61,170 nt of DNA from an uncultured Lachnospiraceae bacterium (GTDB lineage Bacteria > Bacillota > Clostridia > Lachnospirales > Lachnospiraceae), in contig CANOVJ010000018.1 of the NCBI GenBank assembly GCA_947570615.1, forward strand, positions 1-61,170. Reading direction: 5' to 3'. The notes below the pieces were generated by a model. The model was not told the origin of the DNA, searched no databases, and worked only from the letters and a program-made list of their open reading frames with translations. Positions 1 through 8,556 of the stretch are shown here, in pieces (within the stretch, counting starts at the first letter, position 1; each line of letters begins with the position of its first letter). The position numbers were made by a program, and so were the translations under genes.

Positions 1-74
1 TTGAACCCTCGCACCGCTATTAACGACCTACTCCCTTTCCAGGGGAGCCCCTTCAGCCTCTTGGGTACTTCTCC
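1..74 (-). tRNA. tRNA-Ser (GGA), cut by the window edge
   Basis: On the minus strand the 5' acceptor strand GGAGAAG begins at 74. It is followed by a D arm, an anticodon stem CTCCC/GGGAG around the loop CTGGAAA, a long variable arm and a T arm. The anticodon GGA and the class II variable arm identify a serine tRNA. The 3' end lies outside the window. Confidence 0.9.
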
Positions 75-144
75 AGACGATGCTGATTCATTCTCAATCT
101 ATTTAATTCCGAATCAAAAAATCCGGCGGAGCAGGTATCTCCAG

Positions 145-230
145 CGGAGAGGATGGGATTCGAACCCATGCGCCCTTTCGGACAAACGGTTTTCAAGACC
201 GCCTCGTTATGACCACTTCGATACCTCTCC
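145..230 (-). tRNA. tRNA-Ser (TGA)
   Basis: The minus strand reads a full 86-nt class II tRNA. The acceptor GGAGAGG pairs with CCTCTCC, the anticodon loop holds TGA (complement of 193-195), there is a long variable arm, and the T loop reads GGTTCGAATCC. The 3' CCA is not encoded: the genome continues with CTGG after the discriminator G. It lies about 70 bp upstream of the GGA serine tRNA, so the two may be co-transcribed. Confidence 0.95.
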
Positions 231-313
231 ATGTCGCGCGCCTTTCATCAGCGCAGTGATTATTCTATCAAAACAACCCGACACTGTCAACACCTTTTTT
301 AACAAATTTTTCA

Positions 314-1096
314 TTATTTTTTTCGCGCGGTTTTGTCCGCTGATTTCCGCCCGTTCCGCCGTCCGGCTCTCTGCGCCTTTTCCATCTTTTTTCTGATTCG
401 CAGCATCTTCCTGTCAATTCTGTAAATGGTTCTGGCGCATTCCTTCAGATCCTTCCGGAACCGGTTATCATAATCCTCCAGAAACCGCTCTGTCTCATTT
501 TTATATACGAAGTGATGTTCCACCGACGCCCAGAAATTCATTGCCTGTGTTCTGATCTGAATCTCGGCCTTTTTTCTGACACAGGCCTCCCTCCCTGCGC
601 CCGCCGGGCCGCATACTGTTTCCACCGGGGCAAGGACTATGATATGAAGGCTCTGGTAGCCGCTCTCCTTGGGATTTCTCACATAATCCTTTACCTTAAC
701 CACCTCCAGCGTCTTACTCTCCGAGATGATTTCCGCAAGCTTATACATGTCGTCGAGAAAGCTGCACACGACTCTCACGCCGGCAATATCCCCCAGAAGC
801 TGCGGCGCATTCTCCCAGTCCGGAGCCTGATTCTTCTTCAGAAGCTTATTGAGGCAGCTCTCCGGCGTTTTGATTCTGTAGGTAATCTGGCTGATAAAGG
901 TCCTTCCCAGCTTCCTGGAATATTTTTCGTTGATCTGCTCCAGCTCCCGCCTGATGCTCCGGCAGACTTTTCTGTAAGGTTCTGTAAATTCGTCTTCCCC
1001 GATCCGGGAGAGAAACTCCTGATAGGCTTCTTCCACTCTGCTCACAATATCCTGATTCCTTCCGGTTCTCATTATGGTACAGCCGCCCGCTGTCAT
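314..1096 (-). CDS. Small alarmone synthetase (RelA/SpoT-domain GTP pyrophosphokinase)
   Basis: This 260-residue protein has a single RelA/SpoT synthetase domain and no hydrolase or TGS/ACT domains, as in the small alarmone synthetases YjbM and YwaC. Visible motifs are DIAGVRVVCSF, KDYVRNPKESGYQSLH and EIQIRTQAMNFWASVEH, which in the family form the nucleotide site that transfers pyrophosphate from ATP to GDP or GTP. A lysine/arginine-rich tail follows. The start chosen at 1096 has AGGGG four bases upstream; in-frame ATGs also exist at 1129 and 1072, so the N-terminus is uncertain. It lies 135 bp downstream of ispD and may be read from the same transcript. Confidence 0.88.
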   Translation of the reverse strand: MTAGGCTIMRTGRNQDIVSRVEEAYQEFLSRIGEDEFTEPYRKVCRSIRRELEQINEKYSRKLGRTFISQITYRIKTPESCLNKLLKKNQAPDWENAPQLLGDIAGVRVVCSFLDDMYKLAEIISESKTLEVVKVKDYVRNPKESGYQSLHIIVLAPVETVCGPAGAGREACVRKKAEIQIRTQAMNFWASVEHHFVYKNETERFLEDYDNRFRKDLKECARTIYRIDRKMLRIRKKMEKAQRAGRRNGRKSADKTARKK

Positions 1097-1231
1097 AAAA
1101 CCCCTGAATAATATTTCTATGTGAGCCATCGTAAAAAAATGAATAAATTCAATATTTATTTTTCTGATTATCCGGAAAATCTTCTCGAAGTCCTCATCAG
1201 AGCGTATGCTACACGATCCGCGTCCGGACGC

Positions 1232-1963
1232 TTACGTCTTTCCCGTGCGTCTGCGCAGAAGGGCTTCCGCCAGGAAGATATCCTCCGGCGTAGTGATCTT
1301 TATATTTTCGTAGGAGCCTTCGATAAGTCTGACCTTATGGCCGGTGAGCGTCTCCACCACCATGGCGTCGTCCGTAATGACAATTCCTGCCTCTATAAGC
1401 TCCTGCTCCCGCCTGATCATGCTCTCATAAGCCTCTCTGATCAGGGCGCAGGAAAAGGCCTGGGGGGTCTGCACCAGCCAGGTGAGACTGCGCTCCGGCG
1501 TGGATGCGATGTTCCCCTCCCGGTCGGCAAGCTTGATGGTATCCTTCACCGGCATGCCCGCCACACAGGCTTTGTACTGCCTGACGCACAGGATGGCGCG
1601 CTCTATGATCTGCGCCGTCACCAGAGGCCTGGCCCCGTCATGGATCAGCACATAATCGCAGTCCGACACGCTCTCAAGGCCAAGGGCCACGGAATGGTAT
1701 CTCTCCTTTCCCCCCTCCACGATATGGCGCACCTTCTGAAAGCCGAATTTCTCCACGATCTCGCTCCGGCAGTAATCCACATCGTTCGCAGAAACCACCA
1801 GAACGATCTCATCCGCCTTACTTTCCTCAAAGGCCTTCAGGGAATAAAAGAGCACCGGCTTTCCCGCCACCTGCATATACTGCTTTCTGATATTACTCCC
1901 CATGCGGGTTCCGCTCCCCGCCGCAAGAATAACGGCCACAGTGCGTGCCTGTCCTGTCTCCAT
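1232..1963 (-). CDS. ispD: 2-C-methyl-D-erythritol 4-phosphate cytidylyltransferase
   Basis: IspD makes CDP-methylerythritol from MEP and CTP in the non-mevalonate isoprenoid pathway in the cytoplasm. The 243-residue length is normal for the family. The N-terminal nucleotide-binding loop AVILAAGSGTRMG is intact, followed by the KQY segment, the central VLIHDGARPLV motif and a C-terminal TDDAMVVE segment and basic tail. It is 56 bp downstream of tsaD, which suggests co-transcription. Confidence 0.96.
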   Translation of the reverse strand: METGQARTVAVILAAGSGTRMGSNIRKQYMQVAGKPVLFYSLKAFEESKADEIVLVVSANDVDYCRSEIVEKFGFQKVRHIVEGGKERYHSVALGLESVSDCDYVLIHDGARPLVTAQIIERAILCVRQYKACVAGMPVKDTIKLADREGNIASTPERSLTWLVQTPQAFSCALIREAYESMIRREQELIEAGIVITDDAMVVETLTGHKVRLIEGSYENIKITTPEDIFLAEALLRRRTGKT

Positions 1964-2019
1964 AACGCCCTTTTCCTCTCAAAATTTTGTTTTGTCCGGA
2001 AATCTGTGCCTGCGGACGT

Positions 2020-3048
2020 TTAAAAAGCTCTCTCCCCAAGCTTTAAATTCGGCACGGCGTTTAAGTCGAAGCCGTGGCATACCCCCCTGCGGTAATCATA
2101 GAAGGCCGCGGCGCCGATCATCGCCGCATTGTCCGTACAGTATACAGGGGAAGGACAGTAAAATGAAATTCCCCGCTCGGCGCAGGCCGCTTCAAAGGCC
2201 GCGCGCAGGCCGCTGTTGGAGGCCACGCCCCCCGCGATGGCAAACCTGGAGCAGTTGTAAGCGCAGAGGGCTTCCATGGAATGCCCCACCAGCACGTCGA
2301 TCACCGCTTTCTGGAAGGAGGCCGCCACGTCCGCCGTGCAGATTTCCTCTCCCTTCATCTTACAGGAGTTCAGATAGTTGAGCACCGCCGATTTCATGCC
2401 GCTGAAGCTGAAATCGTAGGGCGCGTTTTCTATTTTTGCCCGCGGGAAAAAGACAGCGTCGGGATTTCCCTCCCTGGAAACTCTGTCGATCTTCGGCCCT
2501 CCGGGATATCCCAGGCCGATGGCTCTGGCCACCTTGTCAAAGGCCTCCCCCGCCGCGTCGTCTCTGGCCCTTCCGATGATCTCATACTCTCCGTAGTCCT
2601 TCACCATCACCAGATGGGAGTGGCCGCCGGACACCACCAGGCTCATAAACGGCGGCGCAAGCTCCTTATGTTCAATATAGTTGGCACTGATATGTCCCTC
2701 AATATGATGCACACCCACCAGCGGAATACCGGATGCAAAGCTGATCGCCTTGGCGGCGGATACGCCCACAAGGAGCGCGCCCACAAGACCGGGCCCGCAG
2801 GTGACGGCGATCGCCGTCATGTCGGAAAGCTTCCTGTCCGCATCGGAGAGCGCCTGTTCGATCACTCTGTTGATCTTTTCAATATGCCTGCGGGATGCAA
2901 TCTCCGGCACCACGCCGCCGTAGCGGGTGTGCAGGGCAATCTGGGAGTAAATCACATTGGAGAGCACCTCCCTGCCGTTTTTCACCACCGCCGCCGCCGT
3001 CTCGTCGCAGGAGCTTTCAATCGCCAGTATCGTCACGTCCTCTTTCAT
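2020..3048 (-). CDS. tsaD: tRNA N6-threonylcarbamoyladenosine transferase TsaD
   Basis: TsaD transfers the threonylcarbamoyl group to A37 of ANN-decoding tRNAs, working with TsaB and TsaE, both of which are encoded 2-4 kb upstream on the same strand. The family signature is clear: an ASKHA-fold start ([16 protein letters not shown]), the metal-binding HHIEGH, SGGHSH and a C-terminal DNAAMIG. The start at 3048 gives 342 residues, the usual length. The frame stays open for 31 more codons to 3141, but that extension has no family resemblance and no good ribosome-binding site. Confidence 0.96.
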   Translation of the reverse strand: MKEDVTILAIESSCDETAAAVVKNGREVLSNVIYSQIALHTRYGGVVPEIASRRHIEKINRVIEQALSDADRKLSDMTAIAVTCGPGLVGALLVGVSAAKAISFASGIPLVGVHHIEGHISANYIEHKELAPPFMSLVVSGGHSHLVMVKDYGEYEIIGRARDDAAGEAFDKVARAIGLGYPGGPKIDRVSREGNPDAVFFPRAKIENAPYDFSFSGMKSAVLNYLNSCKMKGEEICTADVAASFQKAVIDVLVGHSMEALCAYNCSRFAIAGGVASNSGLRAAFEAACAERGISFYCPSPVYCTDNAAMIGAAAFYDYRRGVCHGFDLNAVPNLKLGERAF

Positions 3049-3153
3049 GGTTATCGCCACGCTCCCTTCAAAATCCCGGAGACATTGCGCGTAGCACAAA
3101 CCTCCGGGCTGAAACAATTTTCGTGATCTGAAAATCTTCATCGTCTGATACGG

Positions 3154-3741
3154 TTAATTTTCAATCTGTTCCACAGGCTGCCAGCCATAGATTTTCCAGT
3201 GTCCGTCCTCATCCCTGCGAAGCAGGAATACCTCCTCGTTGGTTTCGATGTAAGTTCCCTTTCTCAGGGAAAAATTGCAGTAGAGCTTCGCCCACTTATA
3301 GCCGTCCCGGGAAAACTCCTCCACGTCGACGCTGGAGGCGGGGGTGTAGCTGGAGATCACGATCTCCTGATCCTTAAAATTGTTGATGTCCCATTTCAGG
3401 TCTTCCAGATACTGCTGCTGCGTCTTATTGGCCACCAGCTCCGCGTCATAGAGCCTCTGGGCCTGAAGCGCAAGCTCCTCAAACTCCCCGTCCGTGTAGG
3501 TCTCTCCAATCAGGCACTGGGAGAGCTGCCCGAAATATTTCACCACCTCTCTGGGAGTAGGGGGATAATTTTTGTCCAGATCCCGCATCAGGGCTTCCTG
3601 GACGGCCGTAGCCTTCACATCCTTTTCCTCCCTGCTTTTGTCCGGCGTTCTGTTGGTCAGATAATAGTAGTAGCCCCCCACCAGACCGATCAGAACAACC
3701 CCTACGATGATGCCTTTGATCAAACCGCCTTTCCCCTTCAT
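3154..3741 (-). CDS. Single-pass membrane protein, DUF6715-like
   Basis: This 195-residue protein has a basic N-terminus, one membrane helix (about residues 9-28) and a soluble extracytoplasmic domain of about 160 residues that ends in a WKIYGWQPVEQIE segment. I do not recognise a catalytic motif. The fold region resembles the lachnospiral family I recall as DUF6715, but that name needs a profile search. Its ATG overlaps the stop of rnz by 4 bases, so the two are translationally coupled; this shows co-expression but says little about function. Confidence 0.75.
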   Translation of the reverse strand: MKGKGGLIKGIIVGVVLIGLVGGYYYYLTNRTPDKSREEKDVKATAVQEALMRDLDKNYPPTPREVVKYFGQLSQCLIGETYTDGEFEELALQAQRLYDAELVANKTQQQYLEDLKWDINNFKDQEIVISSYTPASSVDVEEFSRDGYKWAKLYCNFSLRKGTYIETNEEVFLLRRDEDGHWKIYGWQPVEQIEN

Positions 3742-4661
3742 CTGGCTTCCTCCTCATCCTCAAATATCAGCTCAATGGTTTTTCCATCCTTACAGGTCTG
3801 TGTCGCCGGAAATATTTTCCGCGCCTGCGGCAGATATTCCTCCGGCCTGTTCAGGGACGGGCTGTAGTGAGTCAGCCAGAGCCTGCGCGCCCCGGCCCGT
3901 CTTGCCAGCTCCGCCGCCTCGTAAAAGGTCATATGTTTGTTTTCTTTTGCCTTGATCTTCTTGTCAGGCTCCCCATACATGCCCTCGCAAATAAACAGAT
4001 CAGCGTTCATGGCATGCTTTACAATGCTCTCGACGGGTCTGGTATCCGTGCAGTAGGTGACCCGCAGCCCCTTTCGGGCAGGGCCCAGCACCATCTCGGG
4101 GGTGAGCTCCCCCTCCCCGGTCCGGATAATCTCCCCCTTTTGCAGGCGGTTCCAGTATCTTTTCTCGATCCCCAGAGAGAGCGCCCGCTCCACCTGAAAT
4201 TTTCCGGTACGCTCTACGCAGATGCTGTATCCGTAGCAGGGCACATTGTGATTGACCCTGAAGGCTTCTATTTTAAATCCGTCAAAACAGATGGTATGCT
4301 CCGCCTCGGTCAGCTCCAGCGTGTCGATCACAAAGGGAAGCTCCGGCGCGATCACCCGCAGGGATGCCACCACTCTGGAAAGTCCCTTCGGCCCTACTAA
4401 AAGAAGCGGCTCTGCCCGTTCCGCATTCCCCATTGTGAGGAGCATACCGGGCAGTCCGCTGATATGGTCGGCGTGAAAGTGGGTAAAACAGATCACATCG
4501 ATGGGCTTCGGGCTCCAGCCCTTTTCCTTCATGGCGATCTGCGTTCCTTCCCCGCAGTCGATTAATATACTCTGGCCGTTATATCTGGCCATCATGGACG
4601 TAAGCCATCTGTACGGGAGCGGCATCATCCCGCCGGTTCCCAGCAAACAAATATCCAGCAT
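3738..4661 (-). CDS. rnz: Ribonuclease Z
   Basis: RNase Z is a zinc metallo-beta-lactamase-fold endonuclease that trims tRNA 3' trailers. This fits a genome where at least one tRNA gene (145-230) lacks an encoded CCA. The 307-residue protein has the N-terminal LGTGGMMP loop, the zinc motif THFHADHISGLPG, a later TDTRPVE segment carrying a ligand Asp, and the C-terminal LTHYSPS histidine motif. A clean GGAGG site precedes the ATG. The shorter-than-usual exosite region is normal for Firmicute enzymes. Confidence 0.94.
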   Translation of the reverse strand: MLDICLLGTGGMMPLPYRWLTSMMARYNGQSILIDCGEGTQIAMKEKGWSPKPIDVICFTHFHADHISGLPGMLLTMGNAERAEPLLLVGPKGLSRVVASLRVIAPELPFVIDTLELTEAEHTICFDGFKIEAFRVNHNVPCYGYSICVERTGKFQVERALSLGIEKRYWNRLQKGEIIRTGEGELTPEMVLGPARKGLRVTYCTDTRPVESIVKHAMNADLFICEGMYGEPDKKIKAKENKHMTFYEAAELARRAGARRLWLTHYSPSLNRPEEYLPQARKIFPATQTCKDGKTIELIFEDEEEAR

Positions 4662-4754
4662 AAATCCTCCAGAATACCAGGGCCTGCCTTTCGCTTCCCG
4701 TCCCGGCGAGAACCCCGGAAACGAAGATCCCCCGGTATCCTGGAGGTTCGAAAG

Positions 4755-5003
4755 CTAAAGCAGCTCGCTCAGTTCCTCCTCCTCCACCGCGATGGCAAAG
4801 CCTCTGATCATTTTATCATAACATTCCTCGCACAGGTCAAAGGAATGCTTTATTCCATCCTTGTTGCTGAAATAGCCAAACGAAATCTCCCCATGGAAAC
4901 ACCCCTCCATCAGAAGTCCGTTTTTTACTTTTAATTCTTTTCCGCACTGATTGCACACTGCCGTTTTCAGTTCTTTTTTTTCATCTTCAAAATAGCTTCT
5001 CAT
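4755..5003 (-). CDS. Small zinc-ribbon-like protein
   Basis: This 82-residue acidic protein has two CxxC pairs, CNQCGKE near residue 17 and CEEC near residue 57, which suggest a structural zinc knuckle. No DNA-binding helix is obvious. The start at 5003 is supported by AAGGGAGG eight bases upstream; an upstream in-frame start at 5033 is less likely. It lies between rimI and rnz. The function is unknown. Confidence 0.8.
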   Translation of the reverse strand: MRSYFEDEKKELKTAVCNQCGKELKVKNGLLMEGCFHGEISFGYFSNKDGIKHSFDLCEECYDKMIRGFAIAVEEEELSELL

Positions 5004-5089
5004 GTCCTTATCCTCCCTTAGTATTTTCCCCAACTACCATTATACATAAAAGAAAGGTTAAGAACAGTGGTAATTCTTCCATGCGGTGC

Positions 5090-5524
5090 CTATCTTTTCC
5101 ACATGATCAGGGCATCCTCCGGAGGCTTTTCGTAAAATCCCGGCCTGACCCCCTCCCCCTTAAAGCCGAGGCTTTCATAGAGTCCGATGGCCGGAAGGTT
5201 GCTGATTCGCACCTCCAGCGTTGTGGCCGTGACGCCCTCTGCGGCAGCCATTTTCAGCATATAGTCCATCATTTTGCGGCCGATCCCCATCCGGCGGTAT
5301 GGAGCACTCACCACCACATTGGTGATCTCACCCTCTCCCGCGATATTCCTGATCCCGCAGCAGCCCACGATTCCATCCTCAGACTCCGCCACATAGTAAT
5401 GAGCGTAATCCGCCTCCACCATCTCCAGAAAATCCCTAGCCGACCAGGGCATGGAGAAGGCCTCCCTCTCCAGGCGGCTGGCCGCCTCCACATCAGACGA
5501 GTTCATTTCTCTGATTCGCAGCAT
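5090..5524 (-). CDS. rimI: Ribosomal protein alanine N-acetyltransferase RimI
   Basis: This is a GNAT-fold acetyltransferase. The acetyl-CoA loop RRMGIGRKMMDYML is present, preceded by the beta-4 segment ITNVVVSAPY, with C-terminal LEVRISNLPAIGLYESLGF and GFYEKPPEDALIM segments typical of RimI. In the family it acetylates the N-terminus of ribosomal protein bS18. The start at 5524 has GGAGG seven bases upstream and overlaps the end of tsaB by 22 bases, the usual tsaE-tsaB-rimI clustering in Firmicutes. The length is 144 residues. Confidence 0.92.
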   Translation of the reverse strand: MLRIREMNSSDVEAASRLEREAFSMPWSARDFLEMVEADYAHYYVAESEDGIVGCCGIRNIAGEGEITNVVVSAPYRRMGIGRKMMDYMLKMAAAEGVTATTLEVRISNLPAIGLYESLGFKGEGVRPGFYEKPPEDALIMWKR

Positions 5525-6237
5525 ATCCCCGCCTCCCTTTCCGCCTGGGAAGGCCGCAGATACTCCGGCGCATGGTCTGCCGCCGAAACGCACCTTCCCT
5601 CCCTCAGATACTGGATCGCCAGGGGAGCAAAGGCCGCCGCCCGCTGCCGGTTCATGTGGGCAGGGGCAAAGCCATAGGGAATCCGGAGAAGCTCCCCCAG
5701 CCTTTCTGCAAACACCGGCACGCCGTCCCCCAGGAAAATCACTTCCCGTCCCAGCTCGTTACACTTCCGGGCGATCTCGTCTATGGAGACGGCGCACTGG
5801 GGCAGAAGGCTTTTCAGCCGCCAGGTAAAGGGCGGCTCCTCCTGCTCTCTCTCGAATGCATAAATTCCGGTGTACACCTGATTTCTTCTGGCGTCCATCA
5901 GGGGGCACACCAGCTTATCCGAGCCGTAAAGGTTACAGGCCAGGCCGTCCAGGGTGGGGATCTCCACCAGCGGAACGTTCATTGCAAAGCCCAGTCCCTT
6001 GGCTGTGGCGGAGCCGATCCGCAGTCCGGTAAAGGAGCCCGGCCCCGATGCCAGCGCAATGGCGTCCACCGTGGACAGATCCAGCTCCACCATTCTTTTC
6101 AGTTCGTCCAGCATGGGCAGCAGCGTCTGGGAATGGGTCTTTTTGTAGTTGACATTATACTCTCCGATCAGAGTGTCGTCCTGCGCCACCGCAACCGACG
6201 CTACCAGCCCGGAGCTGTCTATCGCAATCACTTTCAT
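5503..6237 (-). CDS. tsaB: tRNA threonylcarbamoyladenosine biosynthesis protein TsaB
   Basis: TsaB is the inactive ASKHA-fold partner that dimerises with TsaD in t6A synthesis. The protein starts MKVIAIDSSG, has the family motif SGPGSFTGLRIG near residue 66 and lacks the metal histidines of TsaD, as expected. The 244-residue length is normal. Its start is one base away from the end of tsaE, and its end overlaps rimI, so the three genes form a tight operon. Confidence 0.95.
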   Translation of the reverse strand: MKVIAIDSSGLVASVAVAQDDTLIGEYNVNYKKTHSQTLLPMLDELKRMVELDLSTVDAIALASGPGSFTGLRIGSATAKGLGFAMNVPLVEIPTLDGLACNLYGSDKLVCPLMDARRNQVYTGIYAFEREQEEPPFTWRLKSLLPQCAVSIDEIARKCNELGREVIFLGDGVPVFAERLGELLRIPYGFAPAHMNRQRAAAFAPLAIQYLREGRCVSAADHAPEYLRPSQAEREAGICCESEK

Positions 6238-6238
6238 G

Positions 6239-6673
6239 TCAGGTATCCTCTATCATAATTTTCCGGTAGTCGCATCCCTTTTGGGGATCCCGCAGCATGG
6301 TGATCCGCACACAGTGCTCCGGCAGGATCGCCTCAATCAGATCCCCCCACTCCACCAGGCTGATTCCATCCCCGTAGAAGCAGTCCTCGCAGCCGATCTC
6401 CTCCATCTCGCTTATATCCCCGATGCGGTACACATCGAAATGATAAAGAGGGCATCTTCCTCCCTCGTACACCTGTAAGATGGTAAATGTGGGGCTGCTC
6501 ACCGGCTCGCTCACGCCCAGTCCCGCCGCCAGTCCCTGGGTGAAAACCGTCTTTCCGGCTCCCAGATCCCCGCTCAGGCAAAACACGGATCCCTCCCGGG
6601 CATTTTCGCCGATTTTCCGCCCCAGAGCAAAGGTCTCCTCCGGACTGTTGGTCTCCAGAATTTTCTCTTCCAT
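6239..6673 (-). CDS. tsaE: tRNA threonylcarbamoyladenosine biosynthesis ATPase TsaE
   Basis: TsaE is the small P-loop ATPase of the t6A complex. The Walker A motif GDLGAGKTVFTQG, the switch-like SSPTFTILQVYEG and the YHFDVYRI segment are all present. The start chosen at 6673 sits 12 bases after AGGGGG; the upstream in-frame ATG at 6685 abuts that sequence and would be too close. The length is 144 residues. Confidence 0.95.
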   Translation of the reverse strand: MEEKILETNSPEETFALGRKIGENAREGSVFCLSGDLGAGKTVFTQGLAAGLGVSEPVSSPTFTILQVYEGGRCPLYHFDVYRIGDISEMEEIGCEDCFYGDGISLVEWGDLIEAILPEHCVRITMLRDPQKGCDYRKIMIEDT

Positions 6674-6692
6674 AATAATAGCCATCCCCCTG

Positions 6693-7172
6693 TCAACTGC
6701 GGATCCTGACTTTTTTGGGCGGCATGTGGGTGGAGATCATCCTGGTCACCCCCGCCGCCTTTTCTCCCAGATCCTTTTTGGGAAAAATGGAAGCGTTAAC
6801 CGGGGAGGTATACAAAATCAGGCTCCGCGGGGTGGAAACCGCCCTGTACATGCTCTCCCACTTCTGACTCTGCACCTCCCCGTTCTGGGACACAGACACG
6901 CCCTCCTCATTCATCTGATAATGAAGAGGGTTTTTAAATGCCGGGTTGGAGAGATACTGCTGCCTTGACCTGATGAAAAGTGTCCACGGCAGATAGGCCA
7001 GGATCACCGCTCCCGCTATCAGAAAAAGGACTCCGTAGCCCATAAAAAACGTCACCACAAGCAGAGCGCCCACCACGGATCCGATCAGCCCCGAGACGCT
7101 GGTGTAGGTGTGAAACAGCATATAATCGTAAAGAACGCCCGGCGTAATTCTGACATCAAATTCCAGCTCCAT
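6693..7172 (-). CDS. YcxB-like membrane protein
   Basis: This 159-residue protein has two adjacent membrane helices (about residues 27-70, a pair with a short turn) between a short N-terminal strand segment and a C-terminal beta-rich cytoplasmic domain. The latter carries the YcxB-family pattern of VSVSQNGEVQSQKWESMYRAV followed by an LYTS strand. The biochemical role of this family is unknown. It is the first gene of the tsaE-tsaB-rimI operon and has its own promoter at 7245-7273. Confidence 0.75.
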   Translation of the reverse strand: MELEFDVRITPGVLYDYMLFHTYTSVSGLIGSVVGALLVVTFFMGYGVLFLIAGAVILAYLPWTLFIRSRQQYLSNPAFKNPLHYQMNEEGVSVSQNGEVQSQKWESMYRAVSTPRSLILYTSPVNASIFPKKDLGEKAAGVTRMISTHMPPKKVRIRS

Positions 7173-7210
7173 CGTATGGTTCCCTCCTTTTTCGGCTTTC
7201 GACTATCGCC

Positions 7211-7240
7211 AAAGAGCACCTGCGCAGGCAAGTGCTCTTT
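7211..7240 (-). terminator. Hairpin between the exporter operon and the YcxB-like gene
   Basis: A 12-bp stem with one mismatch (AAAGAGCAC / GTGCTCTTT) spans the gap downstream of the exporter permease. On the minus strand only three T follow it, so termination would be weak. On the plus strand it is followed by TTTTTT, but no plus-strand gene lies upstream. It may double as a 5' stem-loop of the next transcript. Confidence 0.5.
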
Positions 7241-7244
7241 TTTA

Positions 7245-7273
7245 ACAATACCATAAAAATTTTTCATTTTCAA
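7245..7273 (-). promoter_or_regulatory. Promoter of the YcxB-tsaE-tsaB-rimI operon
   Basis: On the minus strand, TTGAAA (7273-7268) is separated by 17 bp from TATTGT (7250-7245). The predicted start of transcription is near 7238, inside the neighbouring hairpin. Confidence 0.6.
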
Positions 7274-7286
7274 GAAGTCCTGCGAT

Positions 7287-8507
7287 TTATTCGTGCCGCA
7301 GTGCCTCTATGGGGCTGAGTCTGGCCGCCTTCCGGGCCGGATAGATTCCGAAGAAAATTCCCACGCCGCAGGAAAAAAGGGATGCGGCCAGTACCGTACC
7401 GGAGCTGATCTGCGCGCTGACCCCCGCGATGGAGCACACGCCCGACGCGCCCAGTACCCCCAGGATGATCCCAATGATACCGCCCAGCAGCGTGATAATA
7501 CCCGCCTCAGCCAGAAACTGCAAAAGGACCGAGCCTGTTCTGGCTCCCAGGGCCTTGCGGATCCCGATCTCCCTGGTCCGCTCCGTGACGGATACCAGCA
7601 TGATATTCATCACGCCGATGCCCCCTACCAGCAGGGAGATGGCCGCCACGAAGGAGATAAAGATGGTGATAAAGCCCAGGATCGTGTCAAACTGTGCGGT
7701 CACGTCCGTAAAGCTCTGCATCATGATCTGGTTTTCCCCCCGGACATTGTGCCTGCTCTCCAGCAGGGCAAGGGCTTTGGCGGCCACCTCCGTACAGTAT
7801 TCTGAGGATTCCGCCACCACATAAAAGAAGTCAATCTCGTCGATATAATATCCCAGCTTGTTGGCCATAAAGGTCAGGGGAACCTCCGCCTGTATGGAGG
7901 TATAGGAGCCGCTCCCCATATTGATCAGGGAGGCGGTATTGTCCCTGCGGATCCCCACCACCCGCAGCTCCTGGGTAATCCCCCAGAATGTGGCGTCAAA
8001 GCTCATGCCCACCACGTCCGATGTCCCGAAAAGCGCTACCGCACTGCTCTCCGATATGACGCAGGCATTTGCCGCGCTGTCGTAATCGTTCTGGGTAAAA
8101 TATTTTCCTTTTACAATGGGGTCGGTGGAAGTATACTGCATTCCCACCGTCCCGCCGCTCATACTGATGTCGAAATCGCCCTTGGGCCCTTCCGCGGTTC
8201 CCCAGGTTCCCATGGACGGAGTCACACCCTTTACATGGGGGATCTGCTCCTGGATGGCGTCAAAGTCCTCCTGTGTAAAGGTTACCGTGGTGTCCTTGCG
8301 GGTGCTGTCCACCTGAAAGGCAATCTGGCCTCCCGCAATTCCCTCCAGCTCGGAATTGACCTCGCTGCGGACGCCGTTTCCGATGGAGATTACCATGATC
8401 ACGGATGCGATTCCGATGATGATGCCCAGCATGGTAAGCACGGAGCGCCCCTTATTGCTTCTGATATTCATCAGGGCAATCTTGATGTATTCCCAAATCT
8501 GTGCCAT
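7287..8507 (-). CDS. MacB-like ABC transporter permease
   Basis: This 406-residue protein has the MacB/FtsX layout: one N-terminal membrane helix (about residues 22-45), an extracytoplasmic MacB-type domain of about 230 residues, then three C-terminal helices separated by the conserved cytoplasmic loop VTERTREIGIRKALGAR and ending RKAARLSPIEALRHE. Such permeases couple ATP hydrolysis to movement of an adaptor and export lipophilic compounds or peptides rather than importing. It is the third gene of an operon with an ATPase and a HlyD-type adaptor. Confidence 0.92.
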   Translation of the reverse strand: MAQIWEYIKIALMNIRSNKGRSVLTMLGIIIGIASVIMVISIGNGVRSEVNSELEGIAGGQIAFQVDSTRKDTTVTFTQEDFDAIQEQIPHVKGVTPSMGTWGTAEGPKGDFDISMSGGTVGMQYTSTDPIVKGKYFTQNDYDSAANACVISESSAVALFGTSDVVGMSFDATFWGITQELRVVGIRRDNTASLINMGSGSYTSIQAEVPLTFMANKLGYYIDEIDFFYVVAESSEYCTEVAAKALALLESRHNVRGENQIMMQSFTDVTAQFDTILGFITIFISFVAAISLLVGGIGVMNIMLVSVTERTREIGIRKALGARTGSVLLQFLAEAGIITLLGGIIGIILGVLGASGVCSIAGVSAQISSGTVLAASLFSCGVGIFFGIYPARKAARLSPIEALRHE

Positions 8508-8556
8508 CTGCTACCTCATTTCTCATGTGGTGATGCTGTGAAAGCGCCGCGCGGGC

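Noticed and set aside
1-396. 131-codon open frame at the window start
   Set aside because: It runs across two tRNA genes on the other strand and has no coding features.
3049-3141. 31-residue N-terminal extension of TsaD
   Set aside because: It has no similarity to TsaD, and the shorter start gives the exact family length.
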